Shown: positions 1 through 8,687, counted from the first letter of the stretch. The stretch is 19,341 nucleotides of DNA from Ilumatobacteraceae bacterium (GCA_025463305.1 JAOBWK010000010.1:1-19341), one strand, 5' to 3'. Made by a program: numbers and translations. Notes: generated by a model from the sequence alone, not told the origin.

Positions 1-107
1 ACGCCCATTGCCTTGGAAACGTGAGCGACGCATTGGCCCTCGTCGCGGACTCGCCGCACGAGCAGACAACGACCGTGGAACGTCAGACGGGCATTACCGT
101 GAGACAT
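1..107 (-). CDS. IS481-family transposase, N-terminal 35 codons (runs off left edge)
   Basis: The minus strand from an ATG at 107-105 stays open to the window edge. It begins MSHGNARLTFHGRCLLVRRV and continues through a VAHVSKAMGV segment. This matches my memory of the N-terminal helix-turn-helix of IS481 transposases (NARLT-HGR-LLV-RV, then PVAHVAK-MGVSRQ). The catalytic DDE domain would lie outside the window, so intactness cannot be judged. A good Shine-Dalgarno (GGAGG on the minus strand, 118-114) sits 6 nt before the ATG, inside a hairpin arm. The gene points away from the GGDEF-EAL gene, so this is the transposase-start end of the element. Confidence 0.8.
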   Translation of the reverse strand, partial: MSHGNARLTFHGRCLLVRRVRDEGQCVAHVSKAMG

Positions 108-108
108 C

Positions 109-164
109 GAAGACCTCCGTAGTTCAGTGATTGACAGCAATCACCACTGCACACGGAGGTCTTC
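109..164 (-). promoter_or_regulatory. Hairpin sequestering the transposase ribosome binding site
   Basis: GAAGACCTCCGT at 109-120 and ACGGAGGTCTTC at 153-164 are perfect 12-bp inverted repeats 32 nt apart. The loop holds a second perfect 7-bp stem, GTGATTG (127-133) with CAATCAC (138-144). In minus-strand RNA the GGAGG ribosome binding site (118-114) lies in the outer stem, right before the ATG at 107. Read-through transcripts from outside would therefore fold with the site hidden. This kind of protection is established for other insertion sequences; its operation here is inferred. Confidence 0.6.
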
Positions 165-259
165 ACCGCGTCAACCCGTCAACGTCACCAACGTCCCGGC
201 CGAGTACATCTAGAGGCGACTCGTGGGATCGACCGTGTGAGCAGGGACCGTTGTCTGCG

Positions 260-2224
260 CTAGCGGTCGAGGGTGGCGCTGGTTGGTTGTCCGGATCGCT
301 GGGCTTCGAGCTTGCGCGCGAACGCTTCGGGGGAGATTGGTTTGCAGTAGAAGAAGCCCTGCCCGCTTCTGGCCCCCATGGCGAGGAGTTCGCGGACTTG
401 CTCCTCACGTTCAATGCCCTCGACGACTGGCGTCAGCCCGACCTGGCCCGCAAGCGCGAGTACACCAGCCATCAGTGCCCGGTTGGGGCCCGCCGGGACA
501 TCGTCTGTGAACGATTTGTCGATCTTCAAGTCGTCGACTGGCAGTTGGGCGAGGAGCGAGAGCGATGAGTAGCCGGTGCCGAAGTCGTCGAGCGCCAAGC
601 GGACGCCGAGCCGTTTCAGTTCCCACAAGATCAGCCGGTCGCGTTCGCCACCGAGCAGCGCACTTTCGGTGACCTCCAGGACGAGACAGCCTGCAGCGAT
701 CTCCTCGGTTGCGAGCACTCGACTGACGTCTGAGATCCAACCCTGTCCGGCAAGTTGGTGGGTGGAGACGTTGACGTGCATGTGAAGGCTTTCGGACCCT
801 GGAACCCCTCGCTGCCAGTCAGCGAGGGTTCGGACGGCCTGTTCCAGCACCCAGCGTCCGATCTCGATGATGTCGCCGCTGCGTTCCGCGAGCGGGATGA
901 ACGTCATCGGCGCAAGGAGTCCACGTTGCGGGTGTCGCCATCGAACGAGCGCTTCGGCACCGATGATCCGGGAAGACACCATGTCGACGATTGGTTGGAA
1001 CATCAAGACGAGTTCGTCGTTTGTCACGCACGTTGCGAGATCCAGCTCAAGCTCGAACTCGGATCGTGCTCGGGTACCCATCTCTTGGTGGAAAAGCATG
1101 TAGCCGCCGGCGTCGCCGAACTCTCGCTTGGCGGCATACATCGCCAGGTCCGCGTCTCGCAACATGTCGGACGACGTCACCTGCCGGGTGGAGGACGCGG
1201 CGACGACGATGCCGATGCTGGCACCGAGGCGAAGGCTTCGATCTCCAACAGGGAACGCAGCCTCGCAGGTGCGTGCGATCCGCTCCGCCTCGGCGACTGC
1301 TGCATGCTCGTCGGCCTCGGACATGACGATCACGAATTCGTCGCCGCCGATCCTGGCGACCATGTCTTCACGTCGGCAGGTAGCGACGAGCCGCCGAGCG
1401 ACTTCCACCAATAGCTGGTCGCCGGCCTCATGACCGTAGACGTCGTTGACCTTCTTGAAACCACACAGATCGAGGAAGAGGACCGCGGTGCCAGGTGCGC
1501 TCGCGAACCCCAGGACACGCTCGAGATGATCGCTGAGCAGCCGACGATTGGGCAGGCTCGTGAGGGTGTCGCTGAAGGACTGAACTTCGCTCGCCTTCCA
1601 CGCCACGATGCTCGCGACCGTCGAGGCGAGCAGGAAAACAGTGTGGATCAGCGCCATCCGCATCGTCACCCCGATCGTCATCGAGTCCGCCATCTCGAAC
1701 ACGGCGCCCGGCATGATCAGACCGAACACGACATGGTTGAACAGCACCAGGCTGACACCGGCGAGAAACGGGCGCCAGTCCTGGTACAGCGAGATGACGC
1801 CGACAAGAACGAAGTACAAGAAGTGCGCTTCAGTGACCCCGCCAGCGAGGTAAACGTACATCGATGCGGACGCGAACAAACCAAGCGTCGTATACATCGA
1901 ACGCCACTGGCGTGAGCGCGCCTTTCTGGCTGCTACCACGGTCGCAATGGACGGGAGCACGACCGCTGGCGAGTAGATCAGAGGCATCGACACCGCGATG
2001 CCGTACGGGATCGTGGCGACGATCATCACGTACAGCAGGATCGTGATCGCTCGATGCCGCTTCTCCCACAACGGCTCAGTCAGATTCCGGCCGCGTGGCA
2101 TCACCGCTTTCCAACTCGCCACGACCCGCCGCTTCCATCGCGCCCGATCAAGGTCCAGACGATGGCCGAGGGGCTCCCCGATCGAAGCCGCGTGACACAT
2201 TTCCTCACTGCCGCGATCGGTCAC
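260..2224 (-). CDS. Membrane-anchored GGDEF-EAL cyclic-di-GMP synthase/phosphodiesterase
   Basis: The 654-residue protein has an N-terminal membrane region (about 58-210, five or six segments) with a motif near 128-152 (GGVTEAHFLYFVL then LYQDWRPF) that I associate with sensor domains of actinobacterial cyclic-di-GMP proteins. The GGDEF domain starts at the LTSLPNR lead (221-227), has an intact GGDEF motif (293-297), and an RxxD product-inhibition site (284-287). The EAL domain has EAL at 424-426, DDFGTGYSS (546-554), the KID segment (568-570) and VEGIE (601-605). Both catalytic signatures look intact, so it could make and degrade cyclic-di-GMP. The GTG start at 2224 is the longest option; ATG at 2200 or at 2101 (before PRGRNL) are alternatives. 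No operon partner is visible. Confidence 0.93.
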   Translation of the reverse strand: MTDRGSEEMCHAASIGEPLGHRLDLDRARWKRRVVASWKAVMPRGRNLTEPLWEKRHRAITILLYVMIVATIPYGIAVSMPLIYSPAVVLPSIATVVAARKARSRQWRSMYTTLGLFASASMYVYLAGGVTEAHFLYFVLVGVISLYQDWRPFLAGVSLVLFNHVVFGLIMPGAVFEMADSMTIGVTMRMALIHTVFLLASTVASIVAWKASEVQSFSDTLTSLPNRRLLSDHLERVLGFASAPGTAVLFLDLCGFKKVNDVYGHEAGDQLLVEVARRLVATCRREDMVARIGGDEFVIVMSEADEHAAVAEAERIARTCEAAFPVGDRSLRLGASIGIVVAASSTRQVTSSDMLRDADLAMYAAKREFGDAGGYMLFHQEMGTRARSEFELELDLATCVTNDELVLMFQPIVDMVSSRIIGAEALVRWRHPQRGLLAPMTFIPLAERSGDIIEIGRWVLEQAVRTLADWQRGVPGSESLHMHVNVSTHQLAGQGWISDVSRVLATEEIAAGCLVLEVTESALLGGERDRLILWELKRLGVRLALDDFGTGYSSLSLLAQLPVDDLKIDKSFTDDVPAGPNRALMAGVLALAGQVGLTPVVEGIEREEQVRELLAMGARSGQGFFYCKPISPEAFARKLEAQRSGQPTSATLDR

Positions 2225-2619
2225 ACACGTTCATCGTCATCAGCCGAGCGCGCTTGAGGCAATCCCAGGGCCTTGCAACGGCATCGCCGTCGCGGTCACG
2301 AGCCCGGCCGCGGTAGAAACCGAACCGCCGCAGCGACACCACCGTCCGGAGTTTCGACATTCACGAGTTCCCGAACGACGTCTTCGTCGATCAGGTCTAT
2401 GACGACGACGTCTGTGGAGGTTGTCGGCAGCCGTTCTGAGCTCGCACTCCCCTGGTTCGTGCTCCACGACGCTCGGCGTCGTGGAGCACTCGCGCGCCGT
2501 ACGGCTATCGGCGGCGAGTGTGTGGGCGGCGAGCACACACACGTCGGTTGGCAGCGAGTGAATGGGTTCTTGCACAGACGATTACCCGTTGGGTGTACGC
2601 CTCGTCCCGTTGGTGTGCA
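2225..2619. other. Non-coding region between the divergent GGDEF-EAL and relaxase genes
   Basis: No convincing gene is present. The stretch should carry promoters for both flanking genes. It contains a perfect 14-bp inverted repeat (2459-2489), a direct repeat GGCGGCGAG (2510-2518 and 2525-2533) and a short inverted repeat GTGTGTG/CACACAC (2518-2524 and 2534-2540). A short minus-strand stretch ending at a stop at 2296 (…VNVETPDGGVAAAV…) looks slightly protein-like but has no credible start. Confidence 0.5.
2459..2489. repeat. Perfect 14-bp inverted repeat, candidate oriT hairpin or terminator
   Basis: GTGCTCCACGACGC (2459-2472), a 3-nt loop TCG, then GCGTCGTGGAGCAC (2476-2489). All 14 pairs match. 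It lies 130-160 bp upstream of the relaxase GTG start. MobF relaxases usually act on an oriT with an inverted repeat near their own gene, so an oriT role is plausible. There is no T-run on either side, which argues against a standard intrinsic terminator. The nic site cannot be identified by eye. Confidence 0.5.
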
Positions 2620-5600
2620 GTGTTGTCGATCGCGAAGCTCCGTGTCGGGCAGGAGGCGTACCATCTGTCCGGGGTCGCCCAGTCCTTGGACGCGTACTAC
2701 ACCGGCGCGGGCGAGGCTGATGGCGCCTGGATCGGGGGCGGCGCGGCACGTTTGGGCCTCGAAGGGCTCGTCGTCGCCGACGACCTCCGTGCCGTGTTGG
2801 CTGGTCTTGCTCCGGGTCGTGGTGGGTTCACGCCGAACGGGACTGAGCCTCGTTCGCATCCGCGGCGGGTGCCGGGGTTCGATCTTACGTTCAAGGCGCC
2901 GAAGTCGGCGAGCGTCCTGTATGCGGTGTCGGATGATCCGCGGGTGCAGGGTGCGGTGATCGAGGCCGGTGAGCGGGCGATGCGCGCGGCGATCGGTTGG
3001 CTGGAACGTGAGGCGATCCAGGTGCAACGCGGGTCGCACAACCTCGCCTGGCTCGCCAAGCAGGACAATCCAGTACAGGCTGGACCCAGGCGGCTGTCGA
3101 CGTCTGGTGTGGTGGCGGCGTCGTTCCGTCATCGCACATCTCGGGCGAGTGACCCGCTGCTGCATTGGCATGTGCTGGTCGCCAACTTGGTCGAAGGCAC
3201 GGACGGGAAGTGGTCGGCGTTCGCGCACCCTGACTTGTACCGACATGTCCGGGCGGCGGGTGAAGTGTTCCAGGCCGTCTATCGCAACGAGCTCACCGCG
3301 TCACTCGGAGTGGAGTGGCGGCCCGGTCGACATGTGCCGGAGATCGCCGGGATCCCGCAGGCGCTGTTGGATCGGTTTTCCAAGCGCAGTCACGAGATCG
3401 ATGCGTGGCTGACCGCGACCGGCACACCGAACGATGCGGCGGGCAGGCAGGCGGCGGTGCTGGCGACGCGGCGCCGCAAGCCGGAGATGGAAGGCATGCG
3501 TTTTGACGAGGCGTGGAAGCAGGAGGCGGTCGCGTTCGGTTGGGGTCCTGAGCGGGCGGAGGCGTTGATCGGGTTCTCGATGCCGCGCCTTGCTCGTGAC
3601 GTCCCGGAGGTGTGGCGTCTCGAGCACCACGCCGTCAACGATCATGGTGAGGTCGAGGTGTTCGAGCGGGTCGTGGACCCGCAGAAATGGATCACGGACG
3701 TGCTCCGGCGCGATCTCACTGCGGAGCGGACGACATTCACGACGGCGGCCCTCACTCAGGCCATCGCGGCACGGCAAGGGCCTGGGGCGTCGATCGAGAC
3801 GATCGAACGGGTCACCGCCCGAGTCCTCGCATCCGATCAAGTCATCGCCGTTCGCAGTCGGAAGTCCACGGAGCTGTGGACCAGTCGGGAGATGCTCGAC
3901 ACCGAGACCCGCTTCGCGAACCTCATCAGCGCCACCTTGCCGCCCGGCGCCGTCTCAAAGGAATCGACCGACCTTGCCGTCGCACGCAGCGGACATCTCG
4001 GCGTCGACCAGGAACACGCACTACGACAGATCTGTGCGTCCGACGCGGCGGTGTCGGTGCTGATCGGTCCGGCCGGCACCGGCAAGACATACACCGTCGA
4101 CGCAATCCGAGCCGCGTTCGAACACGCAGGCATCCGGGTCATCGGTGCCGCACCATCCGCGAGGGCGGCGCTCGAGATCACCGCCGGCGCGCACATCGAC
4201 GCCTACACACTCCACGCGCTGCAGCGCCGATGGGAGACCGGCGTGGACACACCTGACCACACACTCGTCGTCATCGACGAGGCCGGCATGGCCGACATCC
4301 GCACACTCACCAACACCATCCAGCATCAACTCGCCGCGGGTGGACGGGTGCTGCTCGTCGGCGATCATCACCAGCTCCCCGAGATCGGTGCCGGCGGCGG
4401 ATTCGCCTACGCCGCCGAACACGCACACACCGTCGCCGAACTCGCCCACAACCGGCGACAGCAACAGGCGTGGGAGCAAGATGCCCTCGCCAATTTGAGA
4501 ACCGGGAGCGTGAGCGCCGCCGTCGCTGCCTACCTCGAACACGACCGCGTCCTCACCGCCGACACAGCCGCAGCGATGATCGATCTCGCCGTCGACACCT
4601 GGCTCACCGCACGCACCTCCGGCGCGAACCCGGTGCTGCTCGCCGGCACCAACGAGATCGTCGACCGACTCAACGCCGCGGTCATCGAACGGCTCGTCGC
4701 CACCGGCGAACTCGGCGACAACCACACCACCTACGGCACCAGGGAGTTCCGGACCGGTGAACGGGTCGTGCTGCGCCGCAACGCCCACCTCACCACCATC
4801 GACGGCAACACCGTCCCCGTCGCCAACGGACAGGCCGGAACCGTCACCTACACCTCCACATCGGACCTGACAGTTGCGCTCGATACCGGGGCACACGTTC
4901 AGCTCGACGACACCTACCTCGCCCACGGCGGCCACATCGATCACGCCTACGCGCTCACCACCCACCGCGCCCAAGGCGGCACCTGGGACATGGGCATCGC
5001 CGTCGGCGCCGACGGCCTCTACCGCGAAGGCGCCTACGTCGAGCTCTCCCGCGGCACACACACCAACTGGATCATCCTCACCAACCCAGAAGCCGCCACC
5101 CTCACCCGCGAACTCGAAGCCGACCAAGACACCGACCGCCACGACCACGGCCTCAACCCCGACCCCACCCCCACCGTCAGCGACGACCTCACCGCCCGGA
5201 TGGGAGCCAGCCGAGCCAAACAACTCACCCGCACGATCGACCCCGACGCCGAACTCGTCGACTGGCACTCACGCAACCACACACTCCCCCAGCTCGAACA
5301 GCACACCCAAGCCGCCTGGGAAGCCGAACAGGCCGCCACCGAACTCATCGGCGCCACCGCCACACAGCTCACCGAGACCATCGAACGCACCTGCTTCAAC
5401 GCCCGACACCTCGCCGTCGGTGTGCACGTCAGCCCCCACGACCGCCACAACATCGGCACCGTCACAGCCATCGACGACCACGCCGGCACCGTCGACGTCC
5501 ACTTCACCTCTCGCGACGGCCAACGCCACGCCACCCGCACCTTCAGCTTGGCCGGACTGCGCATCGTCGAACCACACACACCACCCGAACGCCAACTCAC

Positions 5601-6630
5601 ACCGACCGCCAGGAACACACTCGACCACACACTCAGCGACCTCGAGCAGCAACTCGCCCGCTGGAACCAACACCTCGAAGCTGCCGACAGCCACCCCGGC
5701 GATCACGCGATCTACCGACGCGCCGCCGAGCGACGCATCACCCGGCACGCGTCGACCCTCACCGCCGAGCGGCACGCATGGCTCACCGACCTCATCGGCG
5801 ACCGCCCCGGCGACGTCGCCGGGGCACACACCTGGGACGACGCCGTCCGCCAAATCGCCTCATGGCGACTTCGGCACCAACTCGACGACTTCCGCGGAAT
5901 CGGACCCCGTCCCACCGACCCCGACACCGCCGCCGAATGGTCCGAACTCGGTTGCCGGCTCGGACTCACCCGAACCTGGCTCGCTACAACCGATCGCCTC
6001 GAACCCGCCTGGCCCGTCACGCGGTCCTACCGCGAGCTCGTCGACCGGCTCGACGAACTCGACCGCATCTTTGCCACCGCACCCGCCGACCAACGCCAAC
6101 TCATCCACCAACTCCAAGACGGCCAACTCTCCCTCGACGACACCGCACAACTCCTCGCCGACGTCCTCGCCCAACAGACCAGCCGGCAGCAATGGATCAT
6201 CGAGCACTGGCCCGACATCGTCGAATACCAAGAAGCAGCCCGCACCCTCGCTCTCGGCACCTGGGGACCCGACCCGTCCATCCTCAACAACATCGATCAC
6301 TGGCAAACCAACGTCGAGCTCCGCGACGCCGTCAATGCAAGCGAACCCTGGCTCCGCGCCGCCCTCTGCGCCAGCGCCGACCGCAACGCCGTCGAGATCG
6401 AACCCGACGCCATCGACTGGCTCAACAATGTCGCCGCCTTCAGAGCCGACTACGACCTCACCAGTACCCAGCCACTCGGTGCGCCACAGCCATTCACTCA
6501 GCACCAAGCCGAACGCCGGATGCGGCTCCACCAAGACCTCGACAGAATAGAGCAGCGGAGCATCGACGGACTGCCACTCGACTACACCGACCGCGACCTC
6601 GAGCCGTCCGCAGACGGCATGGAGTTCTGA
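2620..6630 (+). CDS. MobF-family (TrwC/TraI-like) relaxase-helicase
   Basis: This would nick plasmid or element DNA at oriT and unwind it for conjugative transfer. I place the start at GTG 2620, giving 1336 residues starting VLSIAKLRVGQEAYHLSG, because MobF relaxases begin with this segment; the frame is open to 2518 but the extra residues do not fit the family. Visible parts: the tyrosine pair Y26-Y27 (SLDAYYTGAGEA), the three-histidine metal site H171, H182, H184 (LLHWHVLV), the Walker A GPAGTGKT near residue 483, the Walker B region VVIDEAGM near 548-555, then GDHHQLPE, HRAQGGTWD and YVELSRGTHTN of a RecD-like helicase. A beta-rich segment (near the NIGTVTAIDDHAG region) and a long helical C-terminus follow. 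All key residues seem intact. No mobility partners flank it. Codon third-position use changes from G-rich to C-rich within the gene. Confidence 0.93.
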   Translation: MLSIAKLRVGQEAYHLSGVAQSLDAYYTGAGEADGAWIGGGAARLGLEGLVVADDLRAVLAGLAPGRGGFTPNGTEPRSHPRRVPGFDLTFKAPKSASVLYAVSDDPRVQGAVIEAGERAMRAAIGWLEREAIQVQRGSHNLAWLAKQDNPVQAGPRRLSTSGVVAASFRHRTSRASDPLLHWHVLVANLVEGTDGKWSAFAHPDLYRHVRAAGEVFQAVYRNELTASLGVEWRPGRHVPEIAGIPQALLDRFSKRSHEIDAWLTATGTPNDAAGRQAAVLATRRRKPEMEGMRFDEAWKQEAVAFGWGPERAEALIGFSMPRLARDVPEVWRLEHHAVNDHGEVEVFERVVDPQKWITDVLRRDLTAERTTFTTAALTQAIAARQGPGASIETIERVTARVLASDQVIAVRSRKSTELWTSREMLDTETRFANLISATLPPGAVSKESTDLAVARSGHLGVDQEHALRQICASDAAVSVLIGPAGTGKTYTVDAIRAAFEHAGIRVIGAAPSARAALEITAGAHIDAYTLHALQRRWETGVDTPDHTLVVIDEAGMADIRTLTNTIQHQLAAGGRVLLVGDHHQLPEIGAGGGFAYAAEHAHTVAELAHNRRQQQAWEQDALANLRTGSVSAAVAAYLEHDRVLTADTAAAMIDLAVDTWLTARTSGANPVLLAGTNEIVDRLNAAVIERLVATGELGDNHTTYGTREFRTGERVVLRRNAHLTTIDGNTVPVANGQAGTVTYTSTSDLTVALDTGAHVQLDDTYLAHGGHIDHAYALTTHRAQGGTWDMGIAVGADGLYREGAYVELSRGTHTNWIILTNPEAATLTRELEADQDTDRHDHGLNPDPTPTVSDDLTARMGASRAKQLTRTIDPDAELVDWHSRNHTLPQLEQHTQAAWEAEQAATELIGATATQLTETIERTCFNARHLAVGVHVSPHDRHNIGTVTAIDDHAGTVDVHFTSRDGQRHATRTFSLAGLRIVEPHTPPERQLTPTARNTLDHTLSDLEQQLARWNQHLEAADSHPGDHAIYRRAAERRITRHASTLTAERHAWLTDLIGDRPGDVAGAHTWDDAVRQIASWRLRHQLDDFRGIGPRPTDPDTAAEWSELGCRLGLTRTWLATTDRLEPAWPVTRSYRELVDRLDELDRIFATAPADQRQLIHQLQDGQLSLDDTAQLLADVLAQQTSRQQWIIEHWPDIVEYQEAARTLALGTWGPDPSILNNIDHWQTNVELRDAVNASEPWLRAALCASADRNAVEIEPDAIDWLNNVAAFRADYDLTSTQPLGAPQPFTQHQAERRMRLHQDLDRIEQRSIDGLPLDYTDRDLEPSADGMEF

Positions 6631-6660
6631 GCCGGGTCTGACGGGCAGAACGGCGCAGAT

Positions 6661-6679
6661 CGCACCGGATAGGGGTGCG
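6661..6679. repeat. Short hairpin after the relaxase gene
   Basis: CGCACC (6661-6666) and GGTGCG (6674-6679) flank a 7-nt loop, 30 bp after the relaxase stop. A wider pair, GCAGAACG (6645-6652) and CGTTCTGC (6699-6706), encloses it. The nested arrangement could end transcription between the convergent relaxase and collagen-like genes, but there is no T-tract. Confidence 0.3.
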
Positions 6680-6771
6680 TTCTCGATCGACCGCCGTGCG
6701 TTCTGCGCTCTCGCTGGCGAACGATCCGCGGCGTGGAGAAATGGCAGCCGGAGACTGGCTGCGTCGGGTGG

Positions 6772-7812
6772 TCAGGCGTAGTAGCCCGTGAGGTCGATGA
6801 TGAAGTCGGTCGAGCCGCCGCCGCCGGCTTGGACGGTGACCACTCGGCTGGTGCTGCAGCTGACGACGCCTCCGTTGGCGACGTCTTCGCCGTTGGTCCA
6901 GTTGAGGGCTGAGGCTTGGAGTGATCCTCCCTGGGAGTAGATCGCGAGGAAGCCGTTGCCGATGGTGTTGGTGGCGGTGAGGTTGTACGTGATGACTCGT
7001 GCGCCGTCGGGGACGATGTCGGCTGTGCTTCCGCTGAATGTCGTGGCGTTCGCGATCGAGACGTCGCGGGTTTGTCCTCCGGCGAGTGGTCCGCCGGATC
7101 CGGGGTCGCGTGAGTCGTAGACGCGGGCGGGGCCGACAGGATGGAACCCGGAGCCGACAGCGGCTGGGCCTGCGGGGCCGGCGGGTCCGGCGGGTCCGGT
7201 CGGCCCAGCGGGCGCTGGGGTCTGTGGGGCGGGCTTGAAGTTGGCGGTGGCGTGCGAGATGGCATAGGCGCTGGTGGTGCCCATGACACGGAGTTGGTAT
7301 TGGGTGTTCGTTCCGGATGCCGTGCCGGCCCCGAGTGTCGCCGTGATTCTCGTGTCGTTGGCTGCGCCTGTCTGCGTGGCGACGGGGGCGTTGCCGACGA
7401 ACTTGCCGTAGTTCGCTGACCTCGTGAGGTCCTGTTGCCAGATTTCGATGGTGAGCGGGCCACCCGTGCCTTTTGCGTAGACGGTGACCGAGTCCAGCGT
7501 TGCGTCATATGCGATGTCGAGCGTGGTCGTGAGGAATCCGCCATCGCTGTAGATCAGAGCCGCGCCTGGGCTGACCAGGACGTGGGATCCAGAGCCCACG
7601 GCATGGAAGTCCGTGATGCCGAACACCTTGGTCTCATCCAGAAAGACGGCGGGGCCGATGGGACCCGTGACGATGGGCTCAATGGGGTCATCCTGTTGGG
7701 CTTGCGGTGCTGCGTAGGTGGTGCCACCGTGCGTGGCGCTCAGGACGAGCCCTCCTGCAGCGGATGCGCCGGCTGCTTTCAGAAACCCGCGACGGCCAAA
7801 GACTGAAACCAT
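6772..7812 (-). CDS. Exported Tat-signal protein with collagen-like segment and C-terminal DTR domain
   Basis: The 346-residue protein starts MVSVFGRRGFLKAAG, a twin-arginine signal (R7-R8) with probable cleavage near residue 35. Residues 45-195 are a beta-rich unknown region. Residues 203-217 are a short Gly-Pro-Xaa run (GPTGPAGPAGPAGPA). Residues 223-346 match the actinobacterial secreted-protein domain of the form 'P-R-DTR … N-T-T … SNLN … VDVVGYY': here HPVGPARVYDSRDP, YNLTATNTIGNGFLAIYS, SALNWTNGEDVAN and IIDLTGYYA. No catalytic residues are evident, so a cell-surface or structural role is more likely than an enzyme. GAGAGGA lies about 11 nt before the ATG. It converges with the relaxase gene. 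A protein with the same two modules in reverse order is encoded at 17365-18237. Confidence 0.85.
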   Translation of the reverse strand: MVSVFGRRGFLKAAGASAAGGLVLSATHGGTTYAAPQAQQDDPIEPIVTGPIGPAVFLDETKVFGITDFHAVGSGSHVLVSPGAALIYSDGGFLTTTLDIAYDATLDSVTVYAKGTGGPLTIEIWQQDLTRSANYGKFVGNAPVATQTGAANDTRITATLGAGTASGTNTQYQLRVMGTTSAYAISHATANFKPAPQTPAPAGPTGPAGPAGPAGPAAVGSGFHPVGPARVYDSRDPGSGGPLAGGQTRDVSIANATTFSGSTADIVPDGARVITYNLTATNTIGNGFLAIYSQGGSLQASALNWTNGEDVANGGVVSCSTSRVVTVQAGGGGSTDFIIDLTGYYA

Positions 7813-8022
7813 GATCGTGTCCTCTCTTTCGTTTGCCTTACTCGTGGCGTCTCACCATGACGAGTGAGAGCGCGTTTTGAATCGGGGAAACCGGTACGTC
7901 CGGGACCGGATCGAGCGTCGCTGACGAGCACTCGAGATGCAGTCGTGGCCGGCGCCTCGACGCCGACCTGAAGCGGCCTGCGCCTTGGCGAGGCCTCTGA
8001 CGCCTTTGTGTGTGTGGGCGGC
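7813..8022. other. Intergenic, upstream of the Tat-signal gene
   Basis: This 210-bp gap must hold the promoter of the minus-strand collagen-like gene and the 3' end signals of the membrane protein gene. I see no strong hairpin or clear promoter hexamers. Confidence 0.4.
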
Positions 8023-8595
8023 TCAACGGCGTTGCGGCCAGGCGATGCTGCCGATGGCGACGGTCAGCGCGACGTTGACCGGCACGGCGACCGCACCGAA
8101 GTTGCCGATGTGCGCAACCGGCCACGCAATCGCCGCGACAGCGACGAGGATCGCTTGTTGGCGCAGGCGGAGCCTCGCGAGTGCGGCAGCGATGACGGCC
8201 AGCGAGGCCGGGAAGAACAGACCGAGGGGCTTGATCAGGTTCGCGGCACCGTGCTGATCGACGAGCGGGACGTCGCCGAGCGACGTGTGGATCGTGTCGA
8301 ATCCGTAGGCGACGTTGCCAGCCATGCCGATGACGCCGATGACGATGATCGCGAAACTCAACCTCGAGTCTGCGGGGAGGCGGGAGGCGACGGCCAGAGC
8401 GACGAAGCCGTACCCGATCGCGCCGAGGACGTGGATCACGCCGGCGGTCGGGTCGTCCCAGCCGCGTACGGCATAGAGCGAGTCGGCTACGAGGTAGGTC
8501 AGCGGGGCGATGAGCAGCATGGCCGTGAAGAAGCGGGCCAGCGGCGTGACCGTCGGGGCGGACCCGTCGACGATGTCGTTCGAAAGTGCGGTCAT
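8023..8595 (-). CDS. Small integral membrane protein of unknown function
   Basis: I choose the ATG at 8595, giving 190 residues (MTALSNDIVDGSAPTVTPLA…), because GAGGAG lies about 13 nt upstream and because the open frame beyond it, to 9363, only mirrors the opposite-strand regulator. About six membrane segments are visible, for example FFTAMLLIAPLTYLVADSLY, VLGAIGYGFVALAVAS, FAIIVIGVIGMAGNVAYGF and the Ala/Val-rich C-terminal pair. Charged residues are few and no transporter or enzyme motif is recognised. It is divergent from the membrane LuxR regulator, 144 bp apart, which suggests that the regulator controls it. The family is not recognised. Confidence 0.75.
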   Translation of the reverse strand: MTALSNDIVDGSAPTVTPLARFFTAMLLIAPLTYLVADSLYAVRGWDDPTAGVIHVLGAIGYGFVALAVASRLPADSRLSFAIIVIGVIGMAGNVAYGFDTIHTSLGDVPLVDQHGAANLIKPLGLFFPASLAVIAAALARLRLRQQAILVAVAAIAWPVAHIGNFGAVAVPVNVALTVAIGSIAWPQRR

Positions 8596-8687
8596 GGCGG
8601 TGGTGGTCTCCTCGCTGGCTTCTGTCGAGGTGATGTTCCGCCGTGTCCTGCCGGATCGGATACGGGGCTGGCCCTGGATCTGCGAAA

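Larger units (their letters stand above)
1..164. mobile_element. End of an IS481-type insertion sequence (outer boundary not resolved)
   Basis: The feature combines the transposase 5' end with its leader hairpin. The true terminal inverted repeat cannot be fixed without the other end of the element. It should lie between about 150 and 230, because the GGDEF-EAL gene ends at 260. I see no target-site duplication because only one end is present. Confidence 0.55.

Noticed and set aside
2296..2420. Minus-strand protein-like tail (VVVIDLIDEDVVRELVNVET…) in the relaxase upstream region
   Set aside because: There is no start codon in a sensible place and no family resemblance; it may be chance or an old remnant.
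4021..5268. Long minus-strand open frame (415 codons) inside the relaxase gene
   Set aside because: It is Gly/Val-rich low-complexity text caused by C-ending codons on the opposite strand; the relaxase frame has clear helicase motifs there.
4874..6550. Long plus-strand open frame (558 codons) of Pro/Ser/Thr-rich text
   Set aside because: It is a frame-shifted shadow of the relaxase C-terminal part and has no domain-like pattern.
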